DNA of 64,000 nt from Peptostreptococcus anaerobius VPI 4330 = DSM 2949. Its GTDB lineage: Bacteria; Bacillota; Clostridia; Peptostreptococcales; Peptostreptococcaceae. Numbering within the stretch: the stretch's first letter is position 1; each line of letters begins with the position of its first letter. This document shows, piece by piece, positions 28,529 through 37,937 of the stretch. The position numbers were made by a program, and so were the translations under genes. Under the pieces are notes generated by a model that saw only the letters and a program-made list of their open reading frames with translations, searched no databases and was not told the origin of the DNA. The stretch is from contig NZ_KB906605.1 in NCBI RefSeq assembly GCF_000381525.1, positions 62,001 to 126,000 of the forward strand, written 5' to 3'.

Positions 28529-30079
28529 CTACACTATCTTTGTAGTAAAGTCTTCTATATTCCAAACATCATTCACTACATCATTATAGAATTCAGGTTC
28601 ATGGCTTACCAATAGAACTGTTCCCTTAAATTCCTTGACTGCCTTTTTCAGCTCATCCTTAGCTTCAACATCCAAGTGGTTGGTAGGCTCGTCAAGAACC
28701 AAAAAGTTTATGTCTTTTAGCATTATCTTGCACAGTCTGACCTTGGCCGCTTCCCCTCCTGATAGGACCCTCATCTGGCTTGTTATATGGTCATTTGTAA
28801 GTCCACACCTAGCTAGGGCACGTCTAACATCTATGTTATCTAGGCCTGGATATTCATTCCATACCTCGTCTAGGGCTGTATTGGTATTTTCGTGTGATGA
28901 TTCCTGTTCAAAATAGCCAACTTCAAGATAGTCTCCTAATTTCACCTGACCTTTAAATGGCCTTACTATTCCTAGCAGGGTCTTTAATAGTGTAGATTTA
29001 CCTATACCATTCATACCCTTTAGGGCTATCTTGTTTCCCCTTTCCAGTCTAAAGTTTAAAGGTTTTGTAAGTGGTTCATTGTACCCTAAAATTAGATCTT
29101 TGGTTTCAAAAACCACCTTGCCTGATGTTCTTGCATTCTTAAAATCAAAAGTGGGTTTTATCTTTTCCTTTGGTCTTTCCAATATTTCCATCTTGTCTAG
29201 CTGCTTTTGTCTAGAGTTGGCCATACCACGAGTTGCTACCCTGGCCTTGTTCCTAGCTATAAAGTCTTCTAGCTTCTTTCTTTCCTCTACCTGCTTTTCA
29301 TAGGCCTGCTCTTCCTGACGCTTCTTTATTTCATTTAATCTCACAAACTCGTCATAGTTACCCTTGTACCTGTTTAGCTCACCATTTTCCAGGTGGTAGA
29401 TTACATTACAAGTATCATTGATAAAAGGTATATCGTGGGATACTAGGACAAAGGCGTTTTCATATTCCTGAAGATACCTAGTAAGCCATGTAATATGGTC
29501 CTCATCTAGGAAGTTGGTAGGCTCGTCAAGGACTAGAATTGTGGGGTTTTCAAGTAATAACTTTGTAAGAAGCACCTTTGTTCTCTGTCCACCTGATAGG
29601 TCTTCAACATCCCTGTCTAAGCCGATTTCTCCAAGACCTAGACCATTGGCTACCTCTTGAATCTTTGCATCTATAGTATAAAAACCAGAATTCTCAAGTA
29701 GTGTCTGGATATCTGCTGTATCCTCCATATACTTGGCCATCTCTTCATCTGTAGCATCCCCCATCTTGTCATATATAGCAAGCATCTCGGATTCAAGTTC
29801 GTACATATGCTTAAAGGCATCTCTTAAGATATCCCTAATTGTGTTACCCTTGGCAAGGACTGTATGCTGGTCAAGATAGCCTACAGTTACCCTGTTTGAC
29901 CACTTTATATCGCCCGCATCTGGTACCAACTTCATAGTAATTATATTTAAAAAGCTTGATTTACCCTCTCCGTTCGGTCCAACCAAGGCTATATGTTCTC
30001 CCTTACGTATCCTGAAGGATACATCTTCTAATATGGTTCTCGATCCAAAACCATGACTCACATTTTCAACTACTAGCAT
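28529..30079 (-). CDS. ABC-F family ATPase
   Basis: This protein has two ATP-binding cassettes and no membrane domain. Cassette 1 has Walker A GPNGEGKSS (near 35), signature LSGGQRTK and Walker B ILVLDEPTNFLD. Cassette 2 has GMNGIGKST, LSGGEAAK and FLVLDEPTNHLD. A charged linker (KKRQEEQAYEKQVEERKKLE) lies between, as in ABC-F proteins that act on ribosomes. Members range from translation factors (EttA, YbiT) to antibiotic-resistance proteins. The 516-residue length and short linker fit the YbiT-type housekeeping group better, but resistance cannot be excluded. AGGAGG precedes the ATG at 30079. Confidence 0.9.
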   Translation of the reverse strand: MLVVENVSHGFGSRTILEDVSFRIRKGEHIALVGPNGEGKSSFLNIITMKLVPDAGDIKWSNRVTVGYLDQHTVLAKGNTIRDILRDAFKHMYELESEMLAIYDKMGDATDEEMAKYMEDTADIQTLLENSGFYTIDAKIQEVANGLGLGEIGLDRDVEDLSGGQRTKVLLTKLLLENPTILVLDEPTNFLDEDHITWLTRYLQEYENAFVLVSHDIPFINDTCNVIYHLENGELNRYKGNYDEFVRLNEIKKRQEEQAYEKQVEERKKLEDFIARNKARVATRGMANSRQKQLDKMEILERPKEKIKPTFDFKNARTSGKVVFETKDLILGYNEPLTKPLNFRLERGNKIALKGMNGIGKSTLLKTLLGIVRPFKGQVKLGDYLEVGYFEQESSHENTNTALDEVWNEYPGLDNIDVRRALARCGLTNDHITSQMRVLSGGEAAKVRLCKIMLKDINFLVLDEPTNHLDVEAKDELKKAVKEFKGTVLLVSHEPEFYNDVVNDVWNIEDFTTKIV

Positions 30080-30176
30080 TCATTTCCTCCTAAAAATTTC
30101 TTTATAAAATTCAATTTTTCACATTATCTACCTATTATATATTATTATTATTTAGCCATTTATTCAAGCAAAATTA

Positions 30177-30205
30177 TTGTAAATTCACCATATTTCAAGT
30201 ATAAT
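30177..30205 (+). promoter_or_regulatory. Sigma-A promoter of the class A PBP gene
   Basis: TTGTAA (30177-30182) and TATAAT (30200-30205) are spaced 17 bp apart, 26 bp before the chosen ATG. Confidence 0.75.
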
Positions 30206-30231
30206 TAGTGATAGTAAGGAGGTTTATGAAC

Positions 30232-32982
30232 ATGAAAAAAGATAACCCTGAAGATAAAAATAAAATCAGAAGAAAAACTGTCTCATCAAAAAGACCCGAT
30301 TCTTCAAAGAAAACTGGTTCTGGAGATGAGGACCTGATCCTACCTTCAGAGAGAGGAAAGAGCAAGTCTTCAAATCAAAGAAGATCCTCTTCATCAAACC
30401 CTGCTTCAAAAACAAGATCAGTTAGTGCATCTGGATCAGCAGGAAGAGATAGAAAACCAAACACAAACAAGAAAACGAGATCAAAAAATGCATCAAATTC
30501 TTTAAAAAGAAAGTTGAAAATAAAGAGAAGAAAGAAAATAATAGGTGGTGTTGTAGCTGCTGCTATCATAGTATTTGCAGGAGGCTTAGGTTTTATATTC
30601 GCTTCACTTAAGGATGTAAAACCTGTAAATGAGAACTTGCTTGACAAGTTGACTCACCAAACTACTACAATTAAATATGCAAATGGAGAAACTCTTTCTA
30701 CAGCACCTACGCTGTACAAGAAGACCCCAGTTCCACTAAGCGATATGTCACCATACCTTAGAAAAGCCATCGTCTCGATAGAAGATGAGCGTTTCTACTC
30801 ACACAGCGGTGTCGATTATTGGGGACTAGCTAGATCTATTGTAAAGACCCTAACTGGTAGCAGACAGGGTGGTTCTACTGTTCCTATGCAGGTATCTAAA
30901 ACACTGCTTACAAGTAGTGACCAGACATATAGCCGTAAGATCAAGGATATCTACTATGCCCTTGAAATGTCCAAGACTGTAAACAAAGACAAGATACTTG
31001 AAACATACCTTAACAACTACTTCGTTGGTAAGGGCTTATGCGGTGCAGAAGCTGGTTCATTGGGATATTTTAACAAACATGCCAACGAACTTAGTCTTGG
31101 TGAAGCCGCAATGCTAGCTGGTGTAACTCGTAACCCGTCTAAGTATGCACCTTATATTACATCTAGAATATCAGGTGATGAATCAAAGGCAGACCTTAAC
31201 CACAAGTTATTGTTCTTCCTTGCAACTGAAGGACTTGCAGCTGCCAACAAAACAGAAAAAGATATGTACGAAAAGCTATACGAATGGGACCTTGTAGATG
31301 AGGATACATACAAGCAGCTAAAAAGTGGTGACTTGCTAGTTCGTAAGGCCATCAGCAACCCAGATGCCAAGGTTCGACAGCAGGTCGTACTTGCTAAGAT
31401 GAAGCAACTAGGTGTAATCACTGACAAGCAATATGTAGCAGCTGTCAATGAAAAGATAAACATCCAGTTCCCAGACTCTAAGGAAGAGGTTGCCAACTCA
31501 GTTGAAAGTTTGGTCGAATACGACGTAGTTAGCGCCTTGATGGAACAGGGTAAAACAGAAGAAGAAGCAAGAAATATGTACTATAATGGTGGTTTGATTA
31601 TAAACACTACTATAGATCCTAAGATACAAAAGTCCATCGAAAAGGAATACGAAAATAATTCAAACTTCCCTAACGATACTGTTGCTGCAAATGGACTAAG
31701 CCAGCCACAGTCTGCATCAGTAATAATAGACTACAGAACAGGTAATATAAAGGGATTAATAGGTGGTAGAAATATAAAGGCTAGGAAGACCCTAAACCGT
31801 GCTATTACACCGTACCAGCCAGGATCTACTATCAAGCCTTTATCAGTATATACACCTGCTATAGATACTCAAAAGGTAACTCAGTCTACCCTAGTATCTG
31901 ATTCAAGAGGTGGATATAGGTTCAAGGAAAATAGGGCAGACAATCCAGAAACTACTACAAATGGTTATGGATCAATGAGTTTGAGACATGCTCTTGCTCT
32001 ATCATCAAATACTATAGCTTACAAGACTGGAGAATTATTAGGACCTACATATGATGACTGTATAGACGTCATGATGGACTACCTAAGAAACTTCGGTATA
32101 ACATCAATACTAGACTTCAAGGAAGAAAATAAGGCCGGTATGCAAAGATCGGATAGGCACTTCAACTCATTAGTACTTGGAGGTCTTACAAAGGGTGTCA
32201 GCCCACTTCAGATGGCATCAGCCTTTGGTACCCTAGCAAATGGTGGTACCTATGTTGAACCAGAAGTATTTACTACAGTAACATCATTCAACGGTGAGTT
32301 AATAATCAAAAACACACCACAGACACATAAGGTTGTCGATCCTGAAGTAGCCTATGTTATGACAGATATGTTAACAGCTGTTGTAAAAGAAGGTATCGGT
32401 AATAATGCTTCCCTTAACTCTGGAATACCAGTAGCTGGTAAGACAGGTTCTACAAATAGCTACTTGGATACATGGTTTGTCGGATATACTCCATACTATG
32501 TAGGTTCTACATACATAGGAGACGACGCTGGTATCAAAAACTCAGACGGTTCCTCTGTTCCAAGAAGAACTATCGAGGGTGGTGGATCAATGTCATCTGC
32601 CAAGCTATGGGGAAGAATAATGAACAGGGTTCACCAGAACCTAGAATACAAGACATTCGTTAAGCCTGACAAGGTCTATATGACTATGGTCAGCCCTACA
32701 GATGGTGGTAAGACTTCATATGGTGTATTGGCTGCCTTTATAGATGGTACAGCACCAGATAGGTATAGTTATACACCGGTATTACCTAAGAAGCCAAAAG
32801 TAACAAACCCTAACCAGAATCCTCGTGCAGGAATTGGTGGTGCTACGGGCGGTGCATATGGTACTGGCGGTGCTACGGGCGGTGCTACGGGCGGTGCATA
32901 TGGTACTGGCGGTGCTACAGGTGGTGCATATGGTACTAGGTCAAATTACGGTACAAGATCTTCCGGAACAAGAGGATATTAA
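30232..32982 (+). CDS. Class A penicillin-binding protein (GT51 + transpeptidase)
   Basis: This bifunctional enzyme polymerises and cross-links peptidoglycan. The 916-residue product has a long cytoplasmic Ser/Lys/Arg-rich tail (1-100) and one membrane helix (103-124). The GT51 domain has EDERFYSH and KILETYLNNYFVGKG. The transpeptidase domain has STIK, SSN and KTGS. In the glycosyltransferase, the usual GGSTxTQQ reads GGSTVPMQ. The C-terminal 45 residues are Gly/Ala/Tyr/Thr repeats ending in RSNYGTRSSGTRGY. AAGGAGG lies 9 nt before the ATG at 30232; an ATG six bases earlier is only 3 nt from it, and the GTG at 30208 overlaps upstream DNA. Confidence 0.94.
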   Translation: MKKDNPEDKNKIRRKTVSSKRPDSSKKTGSGDEDLILPSERGKSKSSNQRRSSSSNPASKTRSVSASGSAGRDRKPNTNKKTRSKNASNSLKRKLKIKRRKKIIGGVVAAAIIVFAGGLGFIFASLKDVKPVNENLLDKLTHQTTTIKYANGETLSTAPTLYKKTPVPLSDMSPYLRKAIVSIEDERFYSHSGVDYWGLARSIVKTLTGSRQGGSTVPMQVSKTLLTSSDQTYSRKIKDIYYALEMSKTVNKDKILETYLNNYFVGKGLCGAEAGSLGYFNKHANELSLGEAAMLAGVTRNPSKYAPYITSRISGDESKADLNHKLLFFLATEGLAAANKTEKDMYEKLYEWDLVDEDTYKQLKSGDLLVRKAISNPDAKVRQQVVLAKMKQLGVITDKQYVAAVNEKINIQFPDSKEEVANSVESLVEYDVVSALMEQGKTEEEARNMYYNGGLIINTTIDPKIQKSIEKEYENNSNFPNDTVAANGLSQPQSASVIIDYRTGNIKGLIGGRNIKARKTLNRAITPYQPGSTIKPLSVYTPAIDTQKVTQSTLVSDSRGGYRFKENRADNPETTTNGYGSMSLRHALALSSNTIAYKTGELLGPTYDDCIDVMMDYLRNFGITSILDFKEENKAGMQRSDRHFNSLVLGGLTKGVSPLQMASAFGTLANGGTYVEPEVFTTVTSFNGELIIKNTPQTHKVVDPEVAYVMTDMLTAVVKEGIGNNASLNSGIPVAGKTGSTNSYLDTWFVGYTPYYVGSTYIGDDAGIKNSDGSSVPRRTIEGGGSMSSAKLWGRIMNRVHQNLEYKTFVKPDKVYMTMVSPTDGGKTSYGVLAAFIDGTAPDRYSYTPVLPKKPKVTNPNQNPRAGIGGATGGAYGTGGATGGATGGAYGTGGATGGAYGTRSNYGTRSSGTRGY
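32837..32940 (+). repeat. Gly-rich coding repeats at the PBP C-terminus
   Basis: Repeats built from GGTGGTGCTACGGGC and GGTGCATATGGTACT units code for GGATGGAYGT-like blocks. The GC-rich units contrast with the AT-rich surroundings. Confidence 0.85.
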
Positions 32983-32997
32983 TAGAATTATATATAA

Positions 32998-33025
32998 GAG
33001 GATGGGTTTTTCCCATTCTCTTTTT
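32998..33025 (+). terminator. PBP gene terminator
   Basis: GAGGATGGG pairs with CCCATTCTC over a T5 loop and is followed by T5. Confidence 0.88.
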
Positions 33026-33081
33026 ATGTTCTACCTATATTATAAAAAATTGTCATATGCTAGCATTCAAATAATAGAACA

Positions 33082-33113
33082 TAAAAAACAGTACCGGGTT
33101 TCCAGTACTGTTA
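33082..33113 (-). terminator. DEAD-box helicase terminator
   Basis: On the minus strand ACAGTACTGG-AAA-CCCGGTACTGT runs into T6, 27 bp after the helicase stop. Confidence 0.88.
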
Positions 33114-33139
33114 ATTTTAATATTTACTTTTAATAGAAT

Positions 33140-34783
33140 CTACTTGCTAAAACGTCTTCTCTTGTTCACATTAGCTCTTTCTATATTCAGCTTGTTGCCC
33201 CTTATTTTTCTAGACTTCATCTTTTCAATTACCATCTTAGCCTTATTCTGGTCAACATCTACAAATGTGTACTTGTCATAGATATCTATCGTTCCTATAT
33301 ACTTAGAGTTAATACCTGTTTCACCAGCTATAGCACCTAGTATATCCTTGGCCTGAATCTTTTGGTTTCTACCAACGTTTAAGAATAACCTAGTCATATT
33401 TTCATCATTTCTTCTATGTCCACCGTTTCTTCCACCATTCCTGTTTCTTCTTGAATCATAGTAAGATTCTTCCTTTATCTCTTCCTTTTCATCTGCACCC
33501 AAGCTATTTTTTAGCATAGCAGCACATATGTCTATTAGAGAGTAGTCTTCTTCATTCAAGAAATCTTCAACCCACTGTAGCTGTTTTGAGAAATTGCCTT
33601 CTTCTAGTGTTTCTTTAATATCTGAGAAGAACTGACCAATCTTTTTCTGCTCTACATCATTAACTGTAGGTATTGAATGCTTCATAACCTTAGACTTTGT
33701 ATATCTTTCAATATCCTTTAGCTTTCTCATCTCTCTACCGAAAACAAATGAGAATGCTATACCATCCCTACCAGCTCTACCAGTTCTTCCGATTCTATGT
33801 ACATAGTATTCTTCGTCCTGTGGTAGCTCGTAGTTAATTACACATTCGACATCATCAACGTCAATACCTCTTGCTGCTACATCTGTGGCAACTAGGATAT
33901 CTATTGTTCCATGCCTGAACTTGTCCATTACTATATCTCTTTGTACCTGCTTTAGGTCTCCGTGTAGTGAGTCTGCACCATAACCCCTAGCCTGTAGGTC
34001 AGAAACTAGTTCATCAGCTCCCTTTTTAGTATTTGTAAATACTACTGTAAGCTTTGGATTGTAAACATCTATCAGCCTTGTAAGTACTTCTAGCTTGTTT
34101 GACTTCCTAGTTTCGATATAGAACTGCTTGATATTGTTTACTGTAAGTTCTTTTCTAACTACCTTTATATGAACTGGCTCCTTTTGGTATTTCTGAGTTA
34201 GTTCAAGTATAGCCTTAGGCATAGTAGCCGAGAATAAACTTGTCTGTCTTTCTTGTGGTGTTGAGCTTAGGATAGTTTCAATATCTTCCCTAAAGCCCAT
34301 ATCCAACATTTCGTCTGCCTCGTCCATTACGACCATCTTTACTGTAGATGGCTTAAGAGTTTTTCTGTTAATATGGTCTATTACTCTACCAGGAGTACCT
34401 ATTATTACCTGTACTCCGCCCTTTAATGCTTTAATCTGTCTATCTATTGGTTGTCCACCGTATATTGGAAGAGTCTTAACACCATGTAGGTATTTTGCTA
34501 ACTTCCTCACCTCTTCTGACACCTGTATAGCTAGTTCTCTAGTAGGGCATAACACTATCGCCTGTAATCTCTTGTCGCTTGGATCTATCTTTTCCAACAG
34601 CGGTATAGAAAATGCTGCTGTCTTTCCTGTACCAGTCTGCGCCTGACCTATTACATCATATCCCTCTAGCACTACTGGTATCGCTTTTGCCTGAATTGGT
34701 GACGGTTGTTCGTATCCTAAATCTGCAATCGCTCTTGTTATTTCTTCTTTTACTGCCAATTCGTTAAAATTTGTTATTTCCAT
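33140..34783 (-). CDS. deaD: DEAD-box ATP-dependent RNA helicase with DbpA-type C-terminus
   Basis: This cytosolic RNA helicase is probably involved in ribosome assembly, RNA decay or cold adaptation. The 547-residue protein has the Q motif (YEQPSPIQAKAIP), AQTGTGKT, PTRELA, DEAD in VVMDEADEMLDMGF, SAT, and the C-terminal HRIGRTGRAGRDG. A basic, Gly-rich linker (RRNRNGGRNGGHRRND) leads to an RRM-like DbpA RNA-binding domain (MTRLFLNVGRNQKIQ, then YTFVDVDQNKA) and a basic tail. AAAGGAAG precedes the ATG at 34783. It is monocistronic. Confidence 0.94.
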   Translation of the reverse strand: MEITNFNELAVKEEITRAIADLGYEQPSPIQAKAIPVVLEGYDVIGQAQTGTGKTAAFSIPLLEKIDPSDKRLQAIVLCPTRELAIQVSEEVRKLAKYLHGVKTLPIYGGQPIDRQIKALKGGVQVIIGTPGRVIDHINRKTLKPSTVKMVVMDEADEMLDMGFREDIETILSSTPQERQTSLFSATMPKAILELTQKYQKEPVHIKVVRKELTVNNIKQFYIETRKSNKLEVLTRLIDVYNPKLTVVFTNTKKGADELVSDLQARGYGADSLHGDLKQVQRDIVMDKFRHGTIDILVATDVAARGIDVDDVECVINYELPQDEEYYVHRIGRTGRAGRDGIAFSFVFGREMRKLKDIERYTKSKVMKHSIPTVNDVEQKKIGQFFSDIKETLEEGNFSKQLQWVEDFLNEEDYSLIDICAAMLKNSLGADEKEEIKEESYYDSRRNRNGGRNGGHRRNDENMTRLFLNVGRNQKIQAKDILGAIAGETGINSKYIGTIDIYDKYTFVDVDQNKAKMVIEKMKSRKIRGNKLNIERANVNKRRRFSK

Positions 34784-34892
34784 TCAAACTTCCTTTCCTA
34801 CGTACTAACATACGCTTATTCATTATACATCTTATTATGCCAATATGCAAACACTTTCGCTAGGGAAATCCTTGTCATCTGAGAAATATTAT

Positions 34893-34937
34893 AAAATAAA
34901 AAGAGCCTCCGACACTAAAGTGTCAAAAGCCCCTTTT
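34893..34937 (-). terminator. Terminator of the had operon
   Basis: A 13-pair stem with G-U wobbles around GACAC/GTGTC runs into TTTTTATTTT on the minus strand, about 75 bp after the ldhA stop. Confidence 0.85.
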
Positions 34938-35009
34938 ATTTATGCAATCTATGATTTTCTCTACTATAGATAAGTTTTTAAAAGTACAAACTCTAAGCCT
35001 ATTTTTGAC

Positions 35010-36020
35010 TTATAAAGCCATACAGTTCATGCAGTTTTGAATACTACCTGTCTCTATAGTATTCTTTATGTTGTCACATGAAGTTGAAACCAAGTTATCT
35101 ACTGCAGTTTCAGTGAAGAAAGCAAAATGACCAGTAAGCACAACATTGTCCATCTTCATTAGTTTTTCTACAACAGTACCCTCAATTTTACAAGGATCTA
35201 TCTTTTGGTTGACATACATAGTCTCGCATTCAAGAACATCAAGGCCTGCCCCAAATAATTTGCCACTCTCAAGAGCCTCTATTACATCCTCTACATTTAC
35301 AAGACCGCCCCTGCCTGTGTTTACAAGTATGGAGTTATCCTTCATATGAGCTATTCTTTCTTTATTTATTATATGGTGTGTATCCTCTGTCAAAGGAAGA
35401 TGAAGTGAAACTATGTCGGCTTCATTCAATAATTCTTCAACTGTATCCCTGTATTCAAGAATGTCTTTTGCACCTTCTTCGTCTCTAAAGGCATCATAAC
35501 CAATAACATTGGCACCTAGTCCCTTAAATAGAGCCGCAGCTGTAAGACCTATCTTTCCTGTTCCTACTATACCAACTTTACAATTTCTGATTTCCCTTGA
35601 GATAAGATCTTTATTCCAAGTAAAGTCCCCCTTTTTATGGGCAGACCTTATATGTCCAACATTCCTCAATAACTGCATTGCATGAGTAACGGCAAGTTCC
35701 GCTATTGCGTTAGGTGAATATCTTGGAACATTTGTTATAGCTACACCGTATTCTCTTGCAAGATCCAATTCAAACATATCCACACCAGCAGTTCTAGAAG
35801 ATATTTGAGAAACCCCGTACTCCTTTAACTTCTTAAAGATTTCCTCGTCTTTCACAGGTATAACCTGCTGTGTTGTAACACCATCAAAACCCTTTGCCAA
35901 TTCAACAGACTCATTTGTAAGAAGTCCTTTTTCTATAACTACCTCAACGTTATTTCTCTTAGCCCAATTTTTAAAGGCTTTCTCCTCATAAGGCTGAACG
36001 TGATATGCTAAAATTCTCAT
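35010..36020 (-). CDS. ldhA: D-2-hydroxyacid dehydrogenase, (R)-2-hydroxyisocaproate or aryllactate type
   Basis: This NADH-dependent enzyme reduces a 2-oxo acid from amino-acid transamination to the (R)-2-hydroxy acid. That is the first step of the reductive branch fermented by the neighbouring genes. The 336-residue product has the dinucleotide motif GTGKIG (about 153-158), the substrate Arg in NTGRGGLVN, the ECETMY loop and the catalytic His in TGHFAFFTETA. In known had clusters the dehydrogenase gene is at the 5' end; here it is the last gene before the terminator. AGGAGGG precedes the ATG at 36020. The 80-bp gap to etfA shows no sigma-54 site. Confidence 0.92.
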   Translation of the reverse strand: MRILAYHVQPYEEKAFKNWAKRNNVEVVIEKGLLTNESVELAKGFDGVTTQQVIPVKDEEIFKKLKEYGVSQISSRTAGVDMFELDLAREYGVAITNVPRYSPNAIAELAVTHAMQLLRNVGHIRSAHKKGDFTWNKDLISREIRNCKVGIVGTGKIGLTAAALFKGLGANVIGYDAFRDEEGAKDILEYRDTVEELLNEADIVSLHLPLTEDTHHIINKERIAHMKDNSILVNTGRGGLVNVEDVIEALESGKLFGAGLDVLECETMYVNQKIDPCKIEGTVVEKLMKMDNVVLTGHFAFFTETAVDNLVSTSCDNIKNTIETGSIQNCMNCMAL

Positions 36021-36100
36021 ACTAACCCTCCTATATTGTTTGCAACTACTCTATGCTTTTTATAAATTATCATCAAAAAATACTATATACTGTATCTATA

Positions 36101-37114
36101 CTATTTTGCAACACTGTCTATAGCTTCAATTATTTCTGGGATAACCTTGTATAAGTCTCCTACTATACCATAATCTGCAACATTAAATATCGGTGCATCT
36201 GCATCCTTATTTATAGCGACAATTATGTCTGAATCTTTCATACCAGCCAAATGCTGTATAGCTCCTGATATACCACAAGCTATATATACGTTAGGTTTTA
36301 CTGTAACACCAGTCTGTCCCACCTGGTGGCTTCTGTCTATCCAACCAGCATCAACTGCAGCTCTTGAAGAACCGACTACTCCACCAAGCTTGTCAGCTAA
36401 CTGCTTAATAAGTTCAAATCCATCTGGAGTTCCTAGCCCCTTACCAGCAGATACTATTATATTGGCATCTGTTAGAGATACTTTTTCATGGGCTGATTTT
36501 ACTATTTCTAAAACCTTAGTTCTGATATCAGATTCCTTAAGGTCTATATTTAACTTTACAACCTCACCAGTTCTAGTTTCATCCTTTAGAGCCTTGTCCA
36601 TAACTCCAGGTCTAACTGTTGACATCTGTGGTCTGTTGTCTGGGCATATTATTGTAGCCATTATATTACCACCAAATGCAGGTCTTGTCTGCTTGATCTT
36701 ACCATCTTCTTCGTCTATTTCTAGCTTAGTACAGTCTGCCGTAAGACCTGTATTTAATCTAGATGCTATTCTAGGTGCAAGGTCTCTTCCTATATTAGTA
36801 GCACCGACAAGTACTATCTCTGGTTTTATTTGACCTATAGCATCAACTATAACCTTTGTATATCCATCAGTTGTATAATTCTCCAATAATTCGTCATCAG
36901 CTAGGTATACCTTTTCTGCTCCGTAAGAAATCAATTCCTGAGCCAGATTTTCTACATCCTTACCTAGTAGTATAGCATTAAGCTTTATACCCTTAACATC
37001 AGCTAGCTTTCTACCTTCTCCTAGTAGTTCTATTACCACTGGAGTGATTTTTCCCTGTCTCTGTTCGGCAAAAACCCATATATCTTTGTACTGTGTAATA
37101 TCTACTCTATCCAT
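36101..37114 (-). CDS. etfA: Electron transfer flavoprotein alpha subunit
   Basis: EtfA, with EtfB, shuttles electrons to the acyl-CoA dehydrogenase encoded next door. In anaerobes such complexes can bifurcate electrons from NADH to enoyl-CoA and ferredoxin. The 337-residue product has the N-terminal [12 protein letters not shown] and the C-terminal FAD-binding domain with [46 protein letters not shown] and [16 protein letters not shown] lies 8 nt before the ATG at 37114, 22 bp after etfB. Bifurcation is inferred from context, not seen in the sequence. Confidence 0.96.
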   Translation of the reverse strand: MDRVDITQYKDIWVFAEQRQGKITPVVIELLGEGRKLADVKGIKLNAILLGKDVENLAQELISYGAEKVYLADDELLENYTTDGYTKVIVDAIGQIKPEIVLVGATNIGRDLAPRIASRLNTGLTADCTKLEIDEEDGKIKQTRPAFGGNIMATIICPDNRPQMSTVRPGVMDKALKDETRTGEVVKLNIDLKESDIRTKVLEIVKSAHEKVSLTDANIIVSAGKGLGTPDGFELIKQLADKLGGVVGSSRAAVDAGWIDRSHQVGQTGVTVKPNVYIACGISGAIQHLAGMKDSDIIVAINKDADAPIFNVADYGIVGDLYKVIPEIIEAIDSVAK

Positions 37115-37136
37115 AATAATCTTCTCCTAATACCTA

Positions 37137-37922
37137 CTATATAATGTGTGCCTTCTTGAATTCGCTTACTAGTCTAGCAGCTACTTCCTTATCAGAACCC
37201 CGTAAAATTTCACCCTGACCCTTTACTTCTGGTGTAAATGACCTAAACACTCTTGTTGGAGAAGCCTTTAGACCAACCTGTTCTGGAGTAATATCAACAT
37301 CATTTATTGAAAATACCGGTATTTCCTTCTTATAGGCATCAAAAATCTTATCTATGTACATGTGTCTCGGTTCATTAAGTTCCTTAACTGCTGTAAGAAG
37401 TACTGGCATTGGAGCTTCGATTATTTCGTATCCATCTTCTAACTGTCTTTGTACTTTTACCTTGTCGCCAACTATTTCCATACCCTCAACGTATGTAACC
37501 TGAGGTATGTCTAGTTTTTCTGATATCTGTGGTCCAACCTGAGCTGTATCACCGTCTATTGCCTGTCTACCAGCAAATATGATGTCGTATTCACCTATTT
37601 TCCTGATAGCTGAAGCTATAGCATTAGATGTTGCCCATGTATCTGAACCACCAAATGCCCTATCACTTACAAGAACTGCTTCATCAGCACCCATAGCTAG
37701 GCATTCTCTTAGCATAACATCTGCCTGAGGAGGTCCCATAGAAACCACTGTTATATGGACATCTTCCATCTTGTCCTTTATAGCTAGAGCCTGTTCTAGT
37801 GCATTGGCATCATCTGGGTTTAATATACTTGGAACACCTTCTCTTATTAATGTGTTAGTTTTCTTGTCTATCTTAACTTCTGTCGTATCTGGAACTTGCT
37901 TTACGCATACAATAATCTTCAA
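37137..37922 (-). CDS. etfB: Electron transfer flavoprotein beta subunit
   Basis: EtfB pairs with EtfA and, in bifurcating forms, carries the second FAD. The 261-residue product begins with KIIVCVKQVPDTTEVK and contains NPDDANALEQAL, SMGPPQAD, DTAQVGPQ and the C-terminal SPTRVFRSFTPE. Its start is TTG at 37922: this TTG opens the canonical KIIVCVKQ N-terminus and is preceded by GGTGGTG at a normal distance, and no ATG is available there. It follows acdB by 15 bp. Confidence 0.96.
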   Translation of the reverse strand: MKIIVCVKQVPDTTEVKIDKKTNTLIREGVPSILNPDDANALEQALAIKDKMEDVHITVVSMGPPQADVMLRECLAMGADEAVLVSDRAFGGSDTWATSNAIASAIRKIGEYDIIFAGRQAIDGDTAQVGPQISEKLDIPQVTYVEGMEIVGDKVKVQRQLEDGYEIIEAPMPVLLTAVKELNEPRHMYIDKIFDAYKKEIPVFSINDVDITPEQVGLKASPTRVFRSFTPEVKGQGEILRGSDKEVAARLVSEFKKAHII

Positions 37923-37937
37923 AATTCACACCACCCT

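Noticed and set aside
36021-36100. TTGCAAAC before ldhA as a possible -12 box of a separate sigma-54 promoter.
   Set aside because: The correctly spaced upstream positions read GCATAGA, without the required GG, so ldhA is taken as the last gene of the had transcript.
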